From an uncultured Oscillibacter sp. (GTDB taxonomy: Bacteria; Bacillota; Clostridia; Oscillospirales; Oscillospiraceae), in the NCBI RefSeq assembly GCF_910584465.1, contig NZ_CAJUBK010000012.1, positions 1 to 49,515 on the forward strand: DNA of 49,515 nt. Direction: 5' to 3'. Both the position numbers and the translations under genes were made by a program. The notes beneath the pieces were generated by a model that worked only from the letters and a program-made list of their open reading frames with translations, did no database searches and had not been told where the DNA came from. Shown here in pieces: positions 1 to 8,023 of this stretch. Numbering within the stretch: the stretch's first letter is position 1; each line of letters opens with the position of its first letter.

Positions 1-1175
1 TTCAGGTAGTGGCACATGTCGTTCATCCAGCCCATGTTCCACTTGAGGTTGAAGCCCAGGCCGCCGATGTCGGCGGGACGGCTGACCATGGGCCAGGCGG
101 TGGACTCCTCGGCGATCATCATCGCGCCGGGCTTCACGGAGAAGGCCATGGCGTTCAGCTCCCGGAGGAAATCGATGGCCTCCAGGTTCTCGTGCCCGCC
201 GTACTTGTTGGGGGTCCAGGCGCCGCCCTGGCGGCTGTAGTCCAGGTACAGCATGGACGCCACGGCGTCCACCCGCAGGCCGTCGATGTGGCACTCCTCC
301 AGCCAGAAGCGGGCGGAGGAGAAGAGGAAGCTCTTGACCTCGGGCCGGCCATAGTCGAAGACCCGGGTGCCCCAGGAGGCGTGCTCCCACTTGTTGGGGT
401 CGCTGTACTCATAGCAGCAGCCGCCGTCGAACTCGTAGAGGCCGTGGGAGTCTTTGCAGAAGTGGGCGGGGACCCAGTCCAGGATGACGGCGATGCCGTT
501 TTTGTGCATGTGGTCCACGAACCAGAGGAAGTCCTTGGGCGTGCCGTAGCGGGAGGTGGGGGCGAAGTAGCCGGTGCACTGATAGCCCCAGGAGCCGTCG
601 AAGGGGTGCTCCAGCACGGGCAGCAGCTCGATGGCGGTGTAGCCCATGTCCTTGACATAGGCGGCCAGCTCCTTGGCCATGTCCCTATAGTCGTAGAAGT
701 CGCCGTTCTCCCGCTTCTTCCAGGATCCCAGATGGACCTCATAGATGTTCAGGGGGGAATCGTAGACCTGGTGTTTGTCCTGCTTGGCCAGGAAGGCGGA
801 GTCGCTCCATTTGAAGCCGCCGATGTCATAGAGCTTGCTGGCGGTGGCGGGACGGGTCTCACAGTGGAAGGCGTAGGGGTCCGTCTTCAGCCGGGTCTTG
901 CCGTCCGGTCCGGTGATGGCGTATTTGTAGGACGTATACTCCGGCAGGCCGGGGATGAAGCCCTCCCAGACCTCGCCCTGGCGGACGAGGGGGTGGGCGC
1001 CCTCGCTCCAATCGTTGAAGTCGCCCACCACGCTGACGCTCTGCGCGTGGGGGGCCCAGACCCGGAAGCTCCAGCCCTGTTCGTTTTTCCGCTGCTCAGG
1101 GTGGGAGCCGAACCATCGCCAGCCGTCTGTCAGCGTGCCGGCGTGGAAGCGCTCGGCCTGATCGTGTTTTGCCAT
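1..1175 (-). CDS. glgB: 1,4-alpha-glucan branching enzyme GlgB (3' end outside window)
   Basis: Glycogen branching enzyme: cuts alpha-1,4 chains and rejoins them by alpha-1,6 links. The reading frame is open from the ATG at 1175 to the window edge (about 391 residues; the family is usually 600-730), so the C-terminal part is cut off by the window, not by mutation. An N-terminal CBM48-type domain (FRVWAPHA, then GDFNDW) precedes the GH13 barrel. The nucleophile is Asp303 in GLRVDAV and the acid/base is Glu356 in IAEEST; their 53-residue spacing equals that of the E. coli enzyme. The SD GGAGG lies just upstream of the ATG. It has its own promoter about 160 bp upstream. Confidence 0.95.
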   Translation of the reverse strand, partial: MAKHDQAERFHAGTLTDGWRWFGSHPEQRKNEQGWSFRVWAPHAQSVSVVGDFNDWSEGAHPLVRQGEVWEGFIPGLPEYTSYKYAITGPDGKTRLKTDPYAFHCETRPATASKLYDIGGFKWSDSAFLAKQDKHQVYDSPLNIYEVHLGSWKKRENGDFYDYRDMAKELAAYVKDMGYTAIELLPVLEHPFDGSWGYQCTGYFAPTSRYGTPKDFLWFVDHMHKNGIAVILDWVPAHFCKDSHGLYEFDGGCCYEYSDPNKWEHASWGTRVFDYGRPEVKSFLFSSARFWLEECHIDGLRVDAVASMLYLDYSRQGGAWTPNKYGGHENLEAIDFLRELNAMAFSVKPGAMMIAEESTAWPMVSRPADIGGLGFNLKWNMGWMNDMCHYL

Positions 1176-1330
1176 AGTCGACCTCCGTATAGAGCCGGGG
1201 CGCTTTCCGGACCCGCGGCTGCCGCTTATCGGCGAGCGGCCCGCCGATTTCCCAAACGTCCCTTCGGGACGCCGTGCCCGCCGCACAGCGCACGGCGGAC
1301 CACGTTTCATGGGTGGCGCTTGGTTATTCC
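1176..1330 (-). other. Structured 5' leader of glgB
   Basis: About 155 nt lie between the predicted glgB transcription start and its ATG. On the minus strand they contain several short GC hairpins (for example CGTCCC-GAA-GGGACG and CGGCG...CGCCG). I do not recognise a known riboswitch; it may only be a stable leader. Confidence 0.35.
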
Positions 1331-1335
1331 TGACT

Positions 1336-1364
1336 ATTATACTTCTTTTGGAAAATACCGTCAA
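1336..1364 (-). promoter_or_regulatory. sigma-A promoter of glgB
   Basis: Minus-strand -35 TTGACG (1359-1364) and -10 TATAAT (1336-1341) with a 17-bp spacer. Confidence 0.8.
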
Positions 1365-1514
1365 GGACGCTCCTGTCGAAAATGGTCCCTGTCTTTTAGC
1401 ATGTTCCCCCAAATCTGCCGCAAGATTCACAATCTTTTTTGTTCATATTCGGCAAATTGCGCAAAAGATGGAGAAGAAATCCAGCCATGTGCCATAAAAA
1501 GGGCGGTCCTCCGG

Positions 1515-1543
1515 TTGATTTTGCCGCCGGGTCCTGCTATAGT
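1515..1543 (+). promoter_or_regulatory. sigma-A promoter of the TSUP permease gene
   Basis: -35 TTGATT (1515-1520), 17-bp spacer, -10 TATAGT (1538-1543) with extended TG. It sits about 60 bp upstream of the start at 1607, in the divergent region with glgB. The rest of the 1176-1606 gap holds no gene that I can support. Confidence 0.75.
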
Positions 1544-1606
1544 GGAGCCTGGCGGTCAAGATCCGGACCGCATCCACCTAATCTCGGCCGATGGGAGGTC
1601 TTCCCG

Positions 1607-2419
1607 ATGTTCCATACCTTGACGTCCCTCACGGTGGACGGCTTCCCCCTGTGGGTGGTGCTGCTGCTGTGCGTGGGCGTGTTCCTGGCGTCCTTCATGG
1701 ACGCGATCGCCGGGGGCGGCGGCATCATCTCCGGGCCCGCCCACCTCATCGCCTTCGGGGATCTGCCCGCCCCCTACGCGCTGGGGACCAATAAGGTCTC
1801 CGCCTCCATCGGCACCGTGTTCTCCACCGCCCGTTTCATCAAGAACGGCTATGTGGACTGGAAGCTGTTCGGGCCCTCCATCGCCTTCGCCCTGACGGGC
1901 TCGGTGATCGGCACCTGGCTGCAGCACCGGACGCCGGACGCGGTGCTGAAATACATGCTGCTGCTGGTCCTGCCGGTGGTGGCGGTCATCACCCTGCGCA
2001 ACCACGACTGGCCCGACGAGCCGGGACAGATCGACCCCCGGCGGCAGATGGCCGTCGTCTGGGCGGCGTCCTTCGTCATCGGCGGGTACGACGGCTATTA
2101 CGGCCCCGGCACAGGGACCTTCCTGATGATCCTCTTCATCCGGGCCGCCAAGCTGGACACCCGCCACGCGGCGGGGGGCGTGAAGGTCATCAACCTCTCC
2201 TCCAACATCGGGAGCCTGGTGACCCAGCTGGCCTCGCATTACGTATTTTTGAGGGTGGGGCTCATCGCCTCCGTGGCCTCCATCGCGGGGCATTACATCG
2301 GTTCCGGGCTGGCGATCAAGAACGGCAGCAAGATCGTCCGGCCCGCGGTCATCCTCGTGCTGATCCTGCTGACGGTGAAGGTGGGCAGCGAGCTGCTGTT
2401 CCCCGAGTTCTGGGGGTGA
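1607..2419 (+). CDS. TSUP/TauE-SafE family membrane permease
   Basis: Integral membrane protein of 270 residues with about eight hydrophobic segments, of the sulfite/sulfonate exporter (TSUP) family. The N-terminal repeat shows the family signature around DAIAGGGG and GTNKVSASIGT, and the second half repeats the fold with GYYGPGTG. The start is placed at 1607, where GGGAGGT lies 7 nt upstream and the hydrophobic N-terminus begins; the 56 codons upstream in frame are non-hydrophobic and overlap the promoter. It may move small sulfur or organic anions, but neither substrate nor direction can be read from the sequence. It stands as a single gene. Confidence 0.85.
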   Translation: MFHTLTSLTVDGFPLWVVLLLCVGVFLASFMDAIAGGGGIISGPAHLIAFGDLPAPYALGTNKVSASIGTVFSTARFIKNGYVDWKLFGPSIAFALTGSVIGTWLQHRTPDAVLKYMLLLVLPVVAVITLRNHDWPDEPGQIDPRRQMAVVWAASFVIGGYDGYYGPGTGTFLMILFIRAAKLDTRHAAGGVKVINLSSNIGSLVTQLASHYVFLRVGLIASVASIAGHYIGSGLAIKNGSKIVRPAVILVLILLTVKVGSELLFPEFWG

Positions 2420-2519
2420 CCCGCCCCTTCCCGCGGCAGCCCCCCCGGCGGACGGGGACGGCGGAGGGGACCGCGCATATCCCAGCGATAGTTTCGTATA
2501 GATATTGGAGATGCAGTTT

Positions 2520-3227
2520 ATGGAGAAGACCATCGGCATTTTAGGCGGCATGGGCCCCATGGCCACGGCGGACCTGTTCCGGAAGATCGTCTCCCTGACG
2601 GACGCCGTCGGGGACAGCGGCCACATCCGGGTGTACATCGACAGCAACGCCTCGATCCCGGACCGCACGGCCGCCATCCTGGACGGCGGGGAGGATCCGG
2701 TCCCCGCCATGACCGACTCCCTGCGGAAGCTGGAGCGGTGCGGCGCGGACTGCATCATCATGCCCTGCAATACCGCCCACTACTTCCTCCCCCGCCTGGA
2801 GGCGCAGACGCAGACGCCCTTCCTCAGCATGATCGAAGCGGCGGCGAGGGCCTGCCGGGAACGCTCCCCGGGGGAGACCGCGGCGGTCCTGGCGACGAAG
2901 GGCACCCTGGCGGCGGGGCTGTACCAGGAGGCCCTGGCGGCGGAGGGTGTGCCCTTCCTGATCCCGGACGAGGGAGAGCAGGAGGCCCTGATGGAGGTCA
3001 TCTACCGGGGCGTCAAGGCCGGAGCGCCGCCGGAGCGCTGGCGGGAGGCGCTCCTCTCCGTGACGGAGGGCCTCGCCGGGCGGGGAGCGGACCGCTTCCT
3101 CCTGGCCTGTACGGAGCTGCCCCTGGCCTTCCAGGCGCTGGGGACGGATCTGCCCTGCATCGACGCCACCGAGGAACTGGCGAAGGCCGCCATCCGTTTC
3201 TGCGGGCGCGCCCTGCGGGCCGGATGA
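2520..3227 (+). CDS. Aspartate/glutamate racemase family protein
   Basis: Cofactor-independent amino acid racemase of 235 residues. The N-terminus carries the family signature GILGGMGPMAT. The two catalytic cysteines are in MPCNTAHYF (first half) and LLACTELPL (second half), as expected for the two-base mechanism. Starts at 2520 with TTGGAG 9 nt upstream; an ATG at 2511 is less well placed. It probably makes D-aspartate or D-glutamate in the cytosol. The following gene is a symporter with acidic-substrate residues, which fits amino acid metabolism, although a terminator and a promoter separate the two. Exact substrate not determinable. Confidence 0.85.
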   Translation: MEKTIGILGGMGPMATADLFRKIVSLTDAVGDSGHIRVYIDSNASIPDRTAAILDGGEDPVPAMTDSLRKLERCGADCIIMPCNTAHYFLPRLEAQTQTPFLSMIEAAARACRERSPGETAAVLATKGTLAAGLYQEALAAEGVPFLIPDEGEQEALMEVIYRGVKAGAPPERWREALLSVTEGLAGRGADRFLLACTELPLAFQALGTDLPCIDATEELAKAAIRFCGRALRAG

Positions 3228-3239
3228 AGGGGGGCATAG

Positions 3240-3280
3240 AGGCCAGATGTCTGTCTATATCGTCAGACATCTGGCCTTTT
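3240..3280 (+). terminator. Rho-independent terminator after the racemase
   Basis: Perfect 14-bp inverted repeat (3240-3253 / 3264-3277) with a 10-nt loop, followed by TTTT. Confidence 0.85.
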
Positions 3281-3325
3281 GTTCACGATCTTTTCATGAT
3301 CTTTTCACAATTTTTCCATTTACTC

Positions 3326-3354
3326 TTTACATTCTCAAAGTGGTTTGGTATAAT
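3326..3354 (+). promoter_or_regulatory. sigma-A promoter of the symporter gene
   Basis: -35 TTTACA (3326-3331), 17-bp spacer, -10 TATAAT (3349-3354) with extended TGG. Confidence 0.85.
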
Positions 3355-3450
3355 GTACCCAATTTGGAGAGGGCCCTCGGTGAGAGATCTGTCTAAAAGT
3401 GCAGACGCCCTGCCGGGGGAGCCAAAATTTTATTTTTATGAGGTGAGTGT

Positions 3451-4668
3451 ATGAAGAAGAAAAACAACCTCCCCGTGCGGATCCTGGTCGCGCTGGCCGG
3501 GGGCATCGTGGTCGGCCTCGTCTGCTACTTCGCGGGCTGGGCGGACCTGACCGCCACGTACCTCAAGCCCTTCGGCGACATCTTCGTGAACCTGCTGAAG
3601 TTCATCGTGGTGCCCGTGGTGCTCCTGTCCATGATCGACGGCATCCTGTCCATGGGCGACATGAAGCAGGTGGGCTCCGTGGGCGTGAAGACGGTGGCCT
3701 ACTTCCTCTGCACCACCGCCATCGCTTGCATCATCGGCCTGATCTTCGCCAACATCTTCAACGGCGCGGGCCTGTTCCCGGACCTCTCCGCGGAGCTGGG
3801 CTCGGCGGAGTATGAGCCGAAGGCCTTCGGCGGCTTCATGTCCGTGCTGGTGGACATCTTCCCCAGCAACATGTGGAGCGCCTTCGTCAACGCCAACATG
3901 CTCCAGGTCATCGTGGTCTCCCTGTTCTTCGGCGGCGCCATCATGGCCGCCGGCGAGAAGGGGAAGCTCTGCCGGGATCTGGTCGGCTCCTTCTACGCCG
4001 TCATCGAGCGGCTGATGGAGTTCGTCATCTCCCTGTCCCCCATCGGCGTGTTCACCTACATGGCGTGGGTCACCGCCACCCAGGGCGCGGCCATCCTGGG
4101 CTCGCTGTTCCTGGTCATCCTCTGCGCGTACATCGGCTACATCGTCCACGCCGTCCTGGTCTACTCCCTGTCCGCCCAGGTCTTCGTGGGCATGAGCCCC
4201 GTCAAGTTCTTCAAGGGCGCCTTCGCGGCCATGATCTTCGCCTTCACCTCCACGTCCTCCGCGGCGACTCTGCCGGTCTCCAAGGAGTGCGCCCATGAGC
4301 TGGGGGCCAAGGACGACATCGCCGCCTTCGTCCTGCCGCTGGGCTCCACCATCAACATGGACGGCACGGCGATCTACCAGTGCGTGGCGACGGTGTTCAT
4401 CGCCTCCTGCGCGGGCATCCACCTGACCATCGGCCAGATGGTCATCGTGGTGGTCACCGCCACCCTGGCCTCCATCGGCACCGCCGGCGTCTCCGGCGCG
4501 GGCATGATCATGCTGGCGATGGTCCTGGAGACCTTGGGCATCCCCGTGGCCTACATCGGCCTCATCGTGGCGGTGGACCGGCTCTTCGATATGGGCCGCA
4601 CCTGCCTGAACGTCACCGGCGACATCGCCTGCTCCCTCTGCGTCAGCAAGTGGCAGGAGAAGCAGTGA
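3451..4668 (+). CDS. DAACS family Na+/H+:acidic amino acid or dicarboxylate symporter
   Basis: Secondary transporter of 405 residues in the glutamate/dicarboxylate symporter family. Visible core elements in order are the serine-rich HP1 tip (TSTSSAATLP), the TM7 motif TINMDGTA, the HP2 tip (SIGTAGVSGAG) and TM8 (DRLFDMGRTCLNVTGD). In TM8 the Arg of MGRT matches the GltPh Arg397 that pairs with the side-chain carboxylate, so an acidic substrate (aspartate, glutamate or a C4-dicarboxylate) is favoured over serine/threonine. SD GAGGTGA lies before the ATG. Strong own promoter and a following terminator indicate a monocistronic unit. Confidence 0.92.
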   Translation: MKKKNNLPVRILVALAGGIVVGLVCYFAGWADLTATYLKPFGDIFVNLLKFIVVPVVLLSMIDGILSMGDMKQVGSVGVKTVAYFLCTTAIACIIGLIFANIFNGAGLFPDLSAELGSAEYEPKAFGGFMSVLVDIFPSNMWSAFVNANMLQVIVVSLFFGGAIMAAGEKGKLCRDLVGSFYAVIERLMEFVISLSPIGVFTYMAWVTATQGAAILGSLFLVILCAYIGYIVHAVLVYSLSAQVFVGMSPVKFFKGAFAAMIFAFTSTSSAATLPVSKECAHELGAKDDIAAFVLPLGSTINMDGTAIYQCVATVFIASCAGIHLTIGQMVIVVVTATLASIGTAGVSGAGMIMLAMVLETLGIPVAYIGLIVAVDRLFDMGRTCLNVTGDIACSLCVSKWQEKQ

Positions 4669-4733
4669 CCGCCTGGGCGTCCCGCGGGCTTGGAGGGCGG
4701 GACGCGGTCCGGTCCTCTGCAGACCGATCCTAT

Positions 4734-4781
4734 CCCTAAAAAAAATGGGGGACCCATCTCGGGTCTCCCATTTTTTTAGGG
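4734..4781 (+). terminator. Bidirectional rho-independent terminator
   Basis: Stem of CCCTAAAAAAAATGGG-GGACCC against its complement with loop ATCTC; A-run before and T-run after let it work on both strands. Confidence 0.9.
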
Positions 4782-4874
4782 GGATCTTCAGGGACGTGAG
4801 ATAAGATGGCCTCCTGAGGGATATCCCCTATGGAAGGGCCCTTCCAGACCATACACGCAAGGAGGTGGGACGCG

Positions 4875-5354
4875 TTGACTGAAGAGCGGTTCCGGGAGGC
4901 CGTGGAGCGGTACGGCGACACGGTGTTCCGGCTGGCCTACAGCTATTTGAAGAACCGGGCGGACGCGGAGGACGTGATGCAGGAGTCGCTGCTGAAGCTC
5001 TATGTAGAGCCGAAGGAGTTCGAGTCGGCGGACCATGAGAAGCACTGGCTCCTCCGGGTGGCGGCCAACGAGTGCAAAAAGCTCCTCCGCTCCCCCTGGC
5101 GCAGGCGGACCGGCCCCCTGGACGAGGCGGAGGAGGCCGCGGCCTTCGACCGCCCCGCCCAGTCGGAGCTGTTCCGGCAGGTGATGAGCCTGCCGCCCAA
5201 GTACCGGGCGGCGGTGTACCTCTACTACTATGAGGGCTACTCCGTCAAGGAGACCGCCGTCCTGCTGGGGGCCAAGGCGTCCACCGTCCAGACCTGGCTC
5301 ATGCGGGCCAGGGGACAGCTGCACACGAAACTGAAGGAGGCAGAAGCCCTATGA
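4875..5354 (+). CDS. ECF-type RNA polymerase sigma factor
   Basis: Short sigma-70 family protein with only region 2 (YGDTVFRLAYSYLKN-RADAEDVMQ, about residues 10-45) and region 4 (PPKYRAAVYLYYYEGYS-VKETA, about 105-145). I place the start at the TTG at 4875, because GGAGGTGG ends 6-7 nt before it and family proteins start at this point; an in-frame ATG at 4830 has no comparable site and would add 15 residues. The ATGA at 5351 overlaps the start of the next gene, so the two are translationally coupled. Such pairs usually answer envelope signals; the signal here is unknown. Confidence 0.88.
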   Translation: MTEERFREAVERYGDTVFRLAYSYLKNRADAEDVMQESLLKLYVEPKEFESADHEKHWLLRVAANECKKLLRSPWRRRTGPLDEAEEAAAFDRPAQSELFRQVMSLPPKYRAAVYLYYYEGYSVKETAVLLGAKASTVQTWLMRARGQLHTKLKEAEAL

Positions 5355-5911
5355 TCGACGAGGGACTGTACCGCGAGACCTTTTCCGGGCTCCGGGCCTC
5401 CGGCGAGGCGAAGGAGGAGGTCCTTTTGAAAATGAACGAGAGGAAGACCATGAAGCGGCCTGTGAAGGCCCTGCGGGCGCTGGCGCTGGCGGCCATGCTC
5501 ACCCTGGCCCTGGCCGTGACGGCCAACGCCGCCAGCGGCGGCGCGCTGTTCAGGGACCTGCGCATCATCTGGCAGGACGGCTCCCAGATCATGCTGGAGG
5601 ATGACGATGGGAACCAAGTGCTGGTCACCGGCGTCTTCACGGACGCGGAGCTGCGGGACGGCAGGCTGATGCTGACCGTGGACGACACAGAGATCGACAT
5701 CACCGAGGACATCGAGGAGGACGGCGCCTACAGCGCCACGGTGGAGAGTGCCGACGGCCGGGCGGTGGAGGTCAGCGTCACCGGCACGCTGGAGGACTGG
5801 GATATCCGGACCTCCTTCGAGGACGGGGACGCGGACTACCACGTGGCTGAGGAGAGCGGCGCGGCGGGAGGCTCGTTCACCACCGCCACGACCGTCACGG
5901 TCGACGACTGA
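5351..5911 (+). CDS. Putative membrane anti-sigma factor or sigma-linked exported protein
   Basis: 186 residues, coupled by ATGA overlap to the ECF sigma gene. Residues 1-35 are charged and short, residues about 36-60 form one hydrophobic segment ending in TANAA, and the rest is an acidic beta-rich extracellular part. This layout and position fit a single-pass regulator that holds the sigma factor at the membrane. I see no classical zinc-binding anti-sigma motif (HxxxCxxC), so the call comes from context and topology. The tail ends in a Thr-rich stretch (TTATTVTVDD). Confidence 0.55.
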   Translation: MIDEGLYRETFSGLRASGEAKEEVLLKMNERKTMKRPVKALRALALAAMLTLALAVTANAASGGALFRDLRIIWQDGSQIMLEDDDGNQVLVTGVFTDAELRDGRLMLTVDDTEIDITEDIEEDGAYSATVESADGRAVEVSVTGTLEDWDIRTSFEDGDADYHVAEESGAAGGSFTTATTVTVDD

Positions 5912-5928
5912 GGGCAGCGGCAGGAGAC

Positions 5929-5956
5929 CGCCGGGGGACCGACAGGTCCCCCGGCG
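5929..5956 (+). repeat. Copy 1 of a duplicated 28-nt hairpin
   Basis: 12-bp perfect stem (5929-5940 / 5945-5956) with loop GACA. The identical 28 nt occur again at 6123-6150, so the pair flanks the gap between the anti-sigma gene and glnS. Confidence 0.9.
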
Positions 5957-5961
5957 GCCAG

Positions 5962-5987
5962 CCTGTCGAAAACGTCTTTTCGACAGG
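5962..5987. repeat. Hairpin, 11-bp stem
   Basis: CCTGTCGAAAA pairs with TTTTCGACAGG around loop CGTC. It lies between the repeat copy and the T-run terminator. Confidence 0.7.
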
Positions 5988-5993
5988 CCGAGC

Positions 5994-6033
5994 AAGTTTT
6001 CAGAACTTTTTTGAAAGTCCTGAAAACTTTTTT
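5994..6033 (+). terminator. Rho-independent terminator of the sigma/anti-sigma operon
   Basis: AAGTTTTCAG (5994-6003) pairs with CTGAAAACTT (6020-6029), followed by further T residues. Confidence 0.75.
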
Positions 6034-6041
6034 ATTGAAAA

Positions 6042-6070
6042 CGAAAGGGACCCTTCCTGGGTCCCTCTCG
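6042..6070 (-). repeat. Copy 1 of the CGAGAGGG hairpin family; probable glnS terminator
   Basis: 12-nt arms (6042-6053 / 6059-6070) with one mismatch and a 5-nt loop. Read on the minus strand it has a purine loop AGGAA and is followed by CGTTTTC, downstream of glnS. Copies 2 and 3 lie at 8770-8798 and 43406-43434. Confidence 0.75.
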
Positions 6071-6122
6071 TAACTCTCTTCCTTCCCGTCGATGAAGTCT
6101 CCTCTGCTTTTTCGACACTCTG

Positions 6123-6150
6123 CGCCGGGGGACCGACAGGTCCCCCGGCG
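6123..6150. repeat. Copy 2 of the duplicated 28-nt hairpin
   Basis: Identical to 5929-5956; it starts 6 bp beyond the glnS stop codon. Confidence 0.9.
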
Positions 6151-6155
6151 GGGTC

Positions 6156-7844
6156 TCATTTTTTGAAGCTGTCCTTCAGGCTGACGCTCCGGTCGAACAC
6201 CAGGTGCCCCGGCCGGCTGTCCTTGCTGTCCAGGCAGAAGTAGCCCTGGCGCAGGAACTGGAAGCTGGCGGGGGCCTGGGCCTCCGCCAGGGAAGCCTCC
6301 ACCTTGCAGCCGGTGAGGATCTCCAGGGAATCGGGGTTCAGGCAGTCGATGAAATCCTTGTCGGCGGCGTCGGGGTCCGGGTCGGTGAAGAGGTCGCTGT
6401 ACAGCCGGACCTCGGCGTCCACGGCGGTGGCGGCGTCCACCCAGTGGATCGTCGCGCCCTTGACCTTCCGGCCGTCGGCGGGGTCGCCGCCCCGGCTCTC
6501 GGGATCGTACTCACAGAGGATCTCGGTCACGCGGCCCGCCTCGTCCTTCACGCAGCCGGTGCAGCGGATGAGGTAGGCCCCCTTCAAGCGGCACTCCGGG
6601 CCGCCGGGATAGAGGCGCTTGTACTTGGGCACGGGGACCTCCAGGAAGTCATCGGCCTCCACCCAGAGGGTGCGGGAGAAGGTGACCTCCCGGGTCCCGG
6701 CCTCGGGGTCCACGGGGTTGTTCTCCACGGTGACGGTCTCCGACTCCCCCTCGGGATAGTTGGTGACGGTCAGCTTCACGGGCCGCAGGACCGCCATGAC
6801 CCGCTCCGCCGTGGCGTTCAGGTCTTCCCGGAGGCAGTGCTCCAGGAAGCCGTACTCGACGATGTTGGCGGATTTCGCCACGCCGATGCGCTCGCAGAAA
6901 TTGCGGATGGCGCGGGGGGTGTAGCCCCGGCGGCGCAGGCCGCACAGGGTGGGCATCCGGGGGTCGTCCCAGCCGGAGACCCGGCCCTCCTCCACGAGGC
7001 GGCGGAGCTTCCGCTTGCTCATGACGGTGTGGTCGATGCCCAGGCGGGCGAACTCGATCTGACGGGGCCGGCTGGGCAGGTCGCAGTGCTCCACGACCCA
7101 GTTGTACAGGGGCCGGTGGGCCTCGAACTCCAGGGAGCACAGGCTGTGGGTGATGCCCTCCAGCGCGTCCTGGATGGGGTGGGCGAAGTCATACATGGGG
7201 TAGATGCACCAGTCCGTCCCGTGGCGGTGGTGGGGCAGGTGGTTGATCCGGTAGAGCACCGGGTCCCGCATGTTGAAGTTGCCGCTGGCCAGGTCGATCT
7301 TGGCCCGCAGGGTCATGGCCCCGTCGGGGAACTCCCCGGCCCGCATCCGGCGGAAGAGGTCCAGGCTCTCCTCTATGGGCCGGTCCCGCCAGGGGCTCCT
7401 GGCGGGGACGCCCACGCCGCCCCGGTACTCCTTGAACTCCTCGGGGGTGAGCTGGCAGACATAGGCCAGGCCCTTCTCGATGAGGCCCTCGGCCTGGCGG
7501 TAGTCCTCCTCGAAGTAGTCGGACCCATAGAAGAAGCGGTCGCCCCAGTCGAAGCCCAGCCAGTGGATGTCCTCCTTGATGGCCTCGACGAATTCCTCAT
7601 CCTCCTTGGTGGGGTTCGTGTCGTCCATACGGAGGTTGCACAGTCCGCCGTATTTCTCGGCGGTGCCGAAGTCGATGGTCAGGGCCTTGCAGTGGCCGAT
7701 GTGGAGGTAGCCGTTGGGCTCCGGGGGGAAACGGGTGTGGACCGTCATGCCCTCGTACTGCCCGCCGGGGGCGATGTCCTCCTCGATGAATGCGTGGATG
7801 AAGTTCCGGTTCTCAGATCCCGGCAGTTTGATCTCGTCCGCCAT
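6156..7844 (-). CDS. glnS: Glutaminyl-tRNA synthetase
   Basis: Class I aminoacyl-tRNA synthetase, 562 residues, that charges tRNA-Gln directly with glutamine in the cytosol. The N-terminus has TRFPPEPNGYLHIGH (HIGH motif) and the KMSKS-like loop is VMSKRKL. GlnRS-type text such as CIYPMYDFAHPIQDALEGITHSLC and GWDDPRMPTLCGLRRRGY separates it from GluRS. The two C-terminal beta-barrel anticodon domains are present and the end is complete. Start at 7844 (MADEIKLPG) with GGGAGGA upstream; the extra 12 codons upstream lack an SD. Most Firmicutes rely on GluRS plus GatCAB, so this gene is probably an ancestral acquisition from another lineage. Confidence 0.96.
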   Translation of the reverse strand: MADEIKLPGSENRNFIHAFIEEDIAPGGQYEGMTVHTRFPPEPNGYLHIGHCKALTIDFGTAEKYGGLCNLRMDDTNPTKEDEEFVEAIKEDIHWLGFDWGDRFFYGSDYFEEDYRQAEGLIEKGLAYVCQLTPEEFKEYRGGVGVPARSPWRDRPIEESLDLFRRMRAGEFPDGAMTLRAKIDLASGNFNMRDPVLYRINHLPHHRHGTDWCIYPMYDFAHPIQDALEGITHSLCSLEFEAHRPLYNWVVEHCDLPSRPRQIEFARLGIDHTVMSKRKLRRLVEEGRVSGWDDPRMPTLCGLRRRGYTPRAIRNFCERIGVAKSANIVEYGFLEHCLREDLNATAERVMAVLRPVKLTVTNYPEGESETVTVENNPVDPEAGTREVTFSRTLWVEADDFLEVPVPKYKRLYPGGPECRLKGAYLIRCTGCVKDEAGRVTEILCEYDPESRGGDPADGRKVKGATIHWVDAATAVDAEVRLYSDLFTDPDPDAADKDFIDCLNPDSLEILTGCKVEASLAEAQAPASFQFLRQGYFCLDSKDSRPGHLVFDRSVSLKDSFKK

Positions 7845-7883
7845 AGCAGAGTCCTCCCATTTTGCAAAATAAAATGACACTTT

Positions 7884-7912
7884 ATTATACAGGACCGGCG
7901 CGGAGATTGCAA
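7884..7912 (-). promoter_or_regulatory. sigma-A promoter of glnS
   Basis: Minus strand: -35 TTGCAA (7907-7912), 17-bp spacer, -10 TATAAT (7884-7889). The leader is short, with no room for a T-box. Confidence 0.8.
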
Positions 7913-7937
7913 GGGCTTTTCCCGGCGCCGGGCCCGC

Positions 7938-7965
7938 TTGACAGGCCGCCCCGGCGGGATATACC
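7938..7965 (+). promoter_or_regulatory. Candidate promoter of the decayed MBOAT/SGNH pair
   Basis: -35 TTGACA (7938-7943), 16-bp spacer, -10 TATACC (7960-7965), pointing at the remnants that start at 8024. Confidence 0.55.
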
Positions 7966-8023
7966 GTTGCGGGACAAAAGATGTCAGATCCTGCCGAACG
8001 CCAAAAAGAGAGGGCTTCCTGTC

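Noticed and set aside
7845..7912. T-box leader before glnS
   Set aside because: Promoter to start codon is under 50 nt; there is no room for a T-box.
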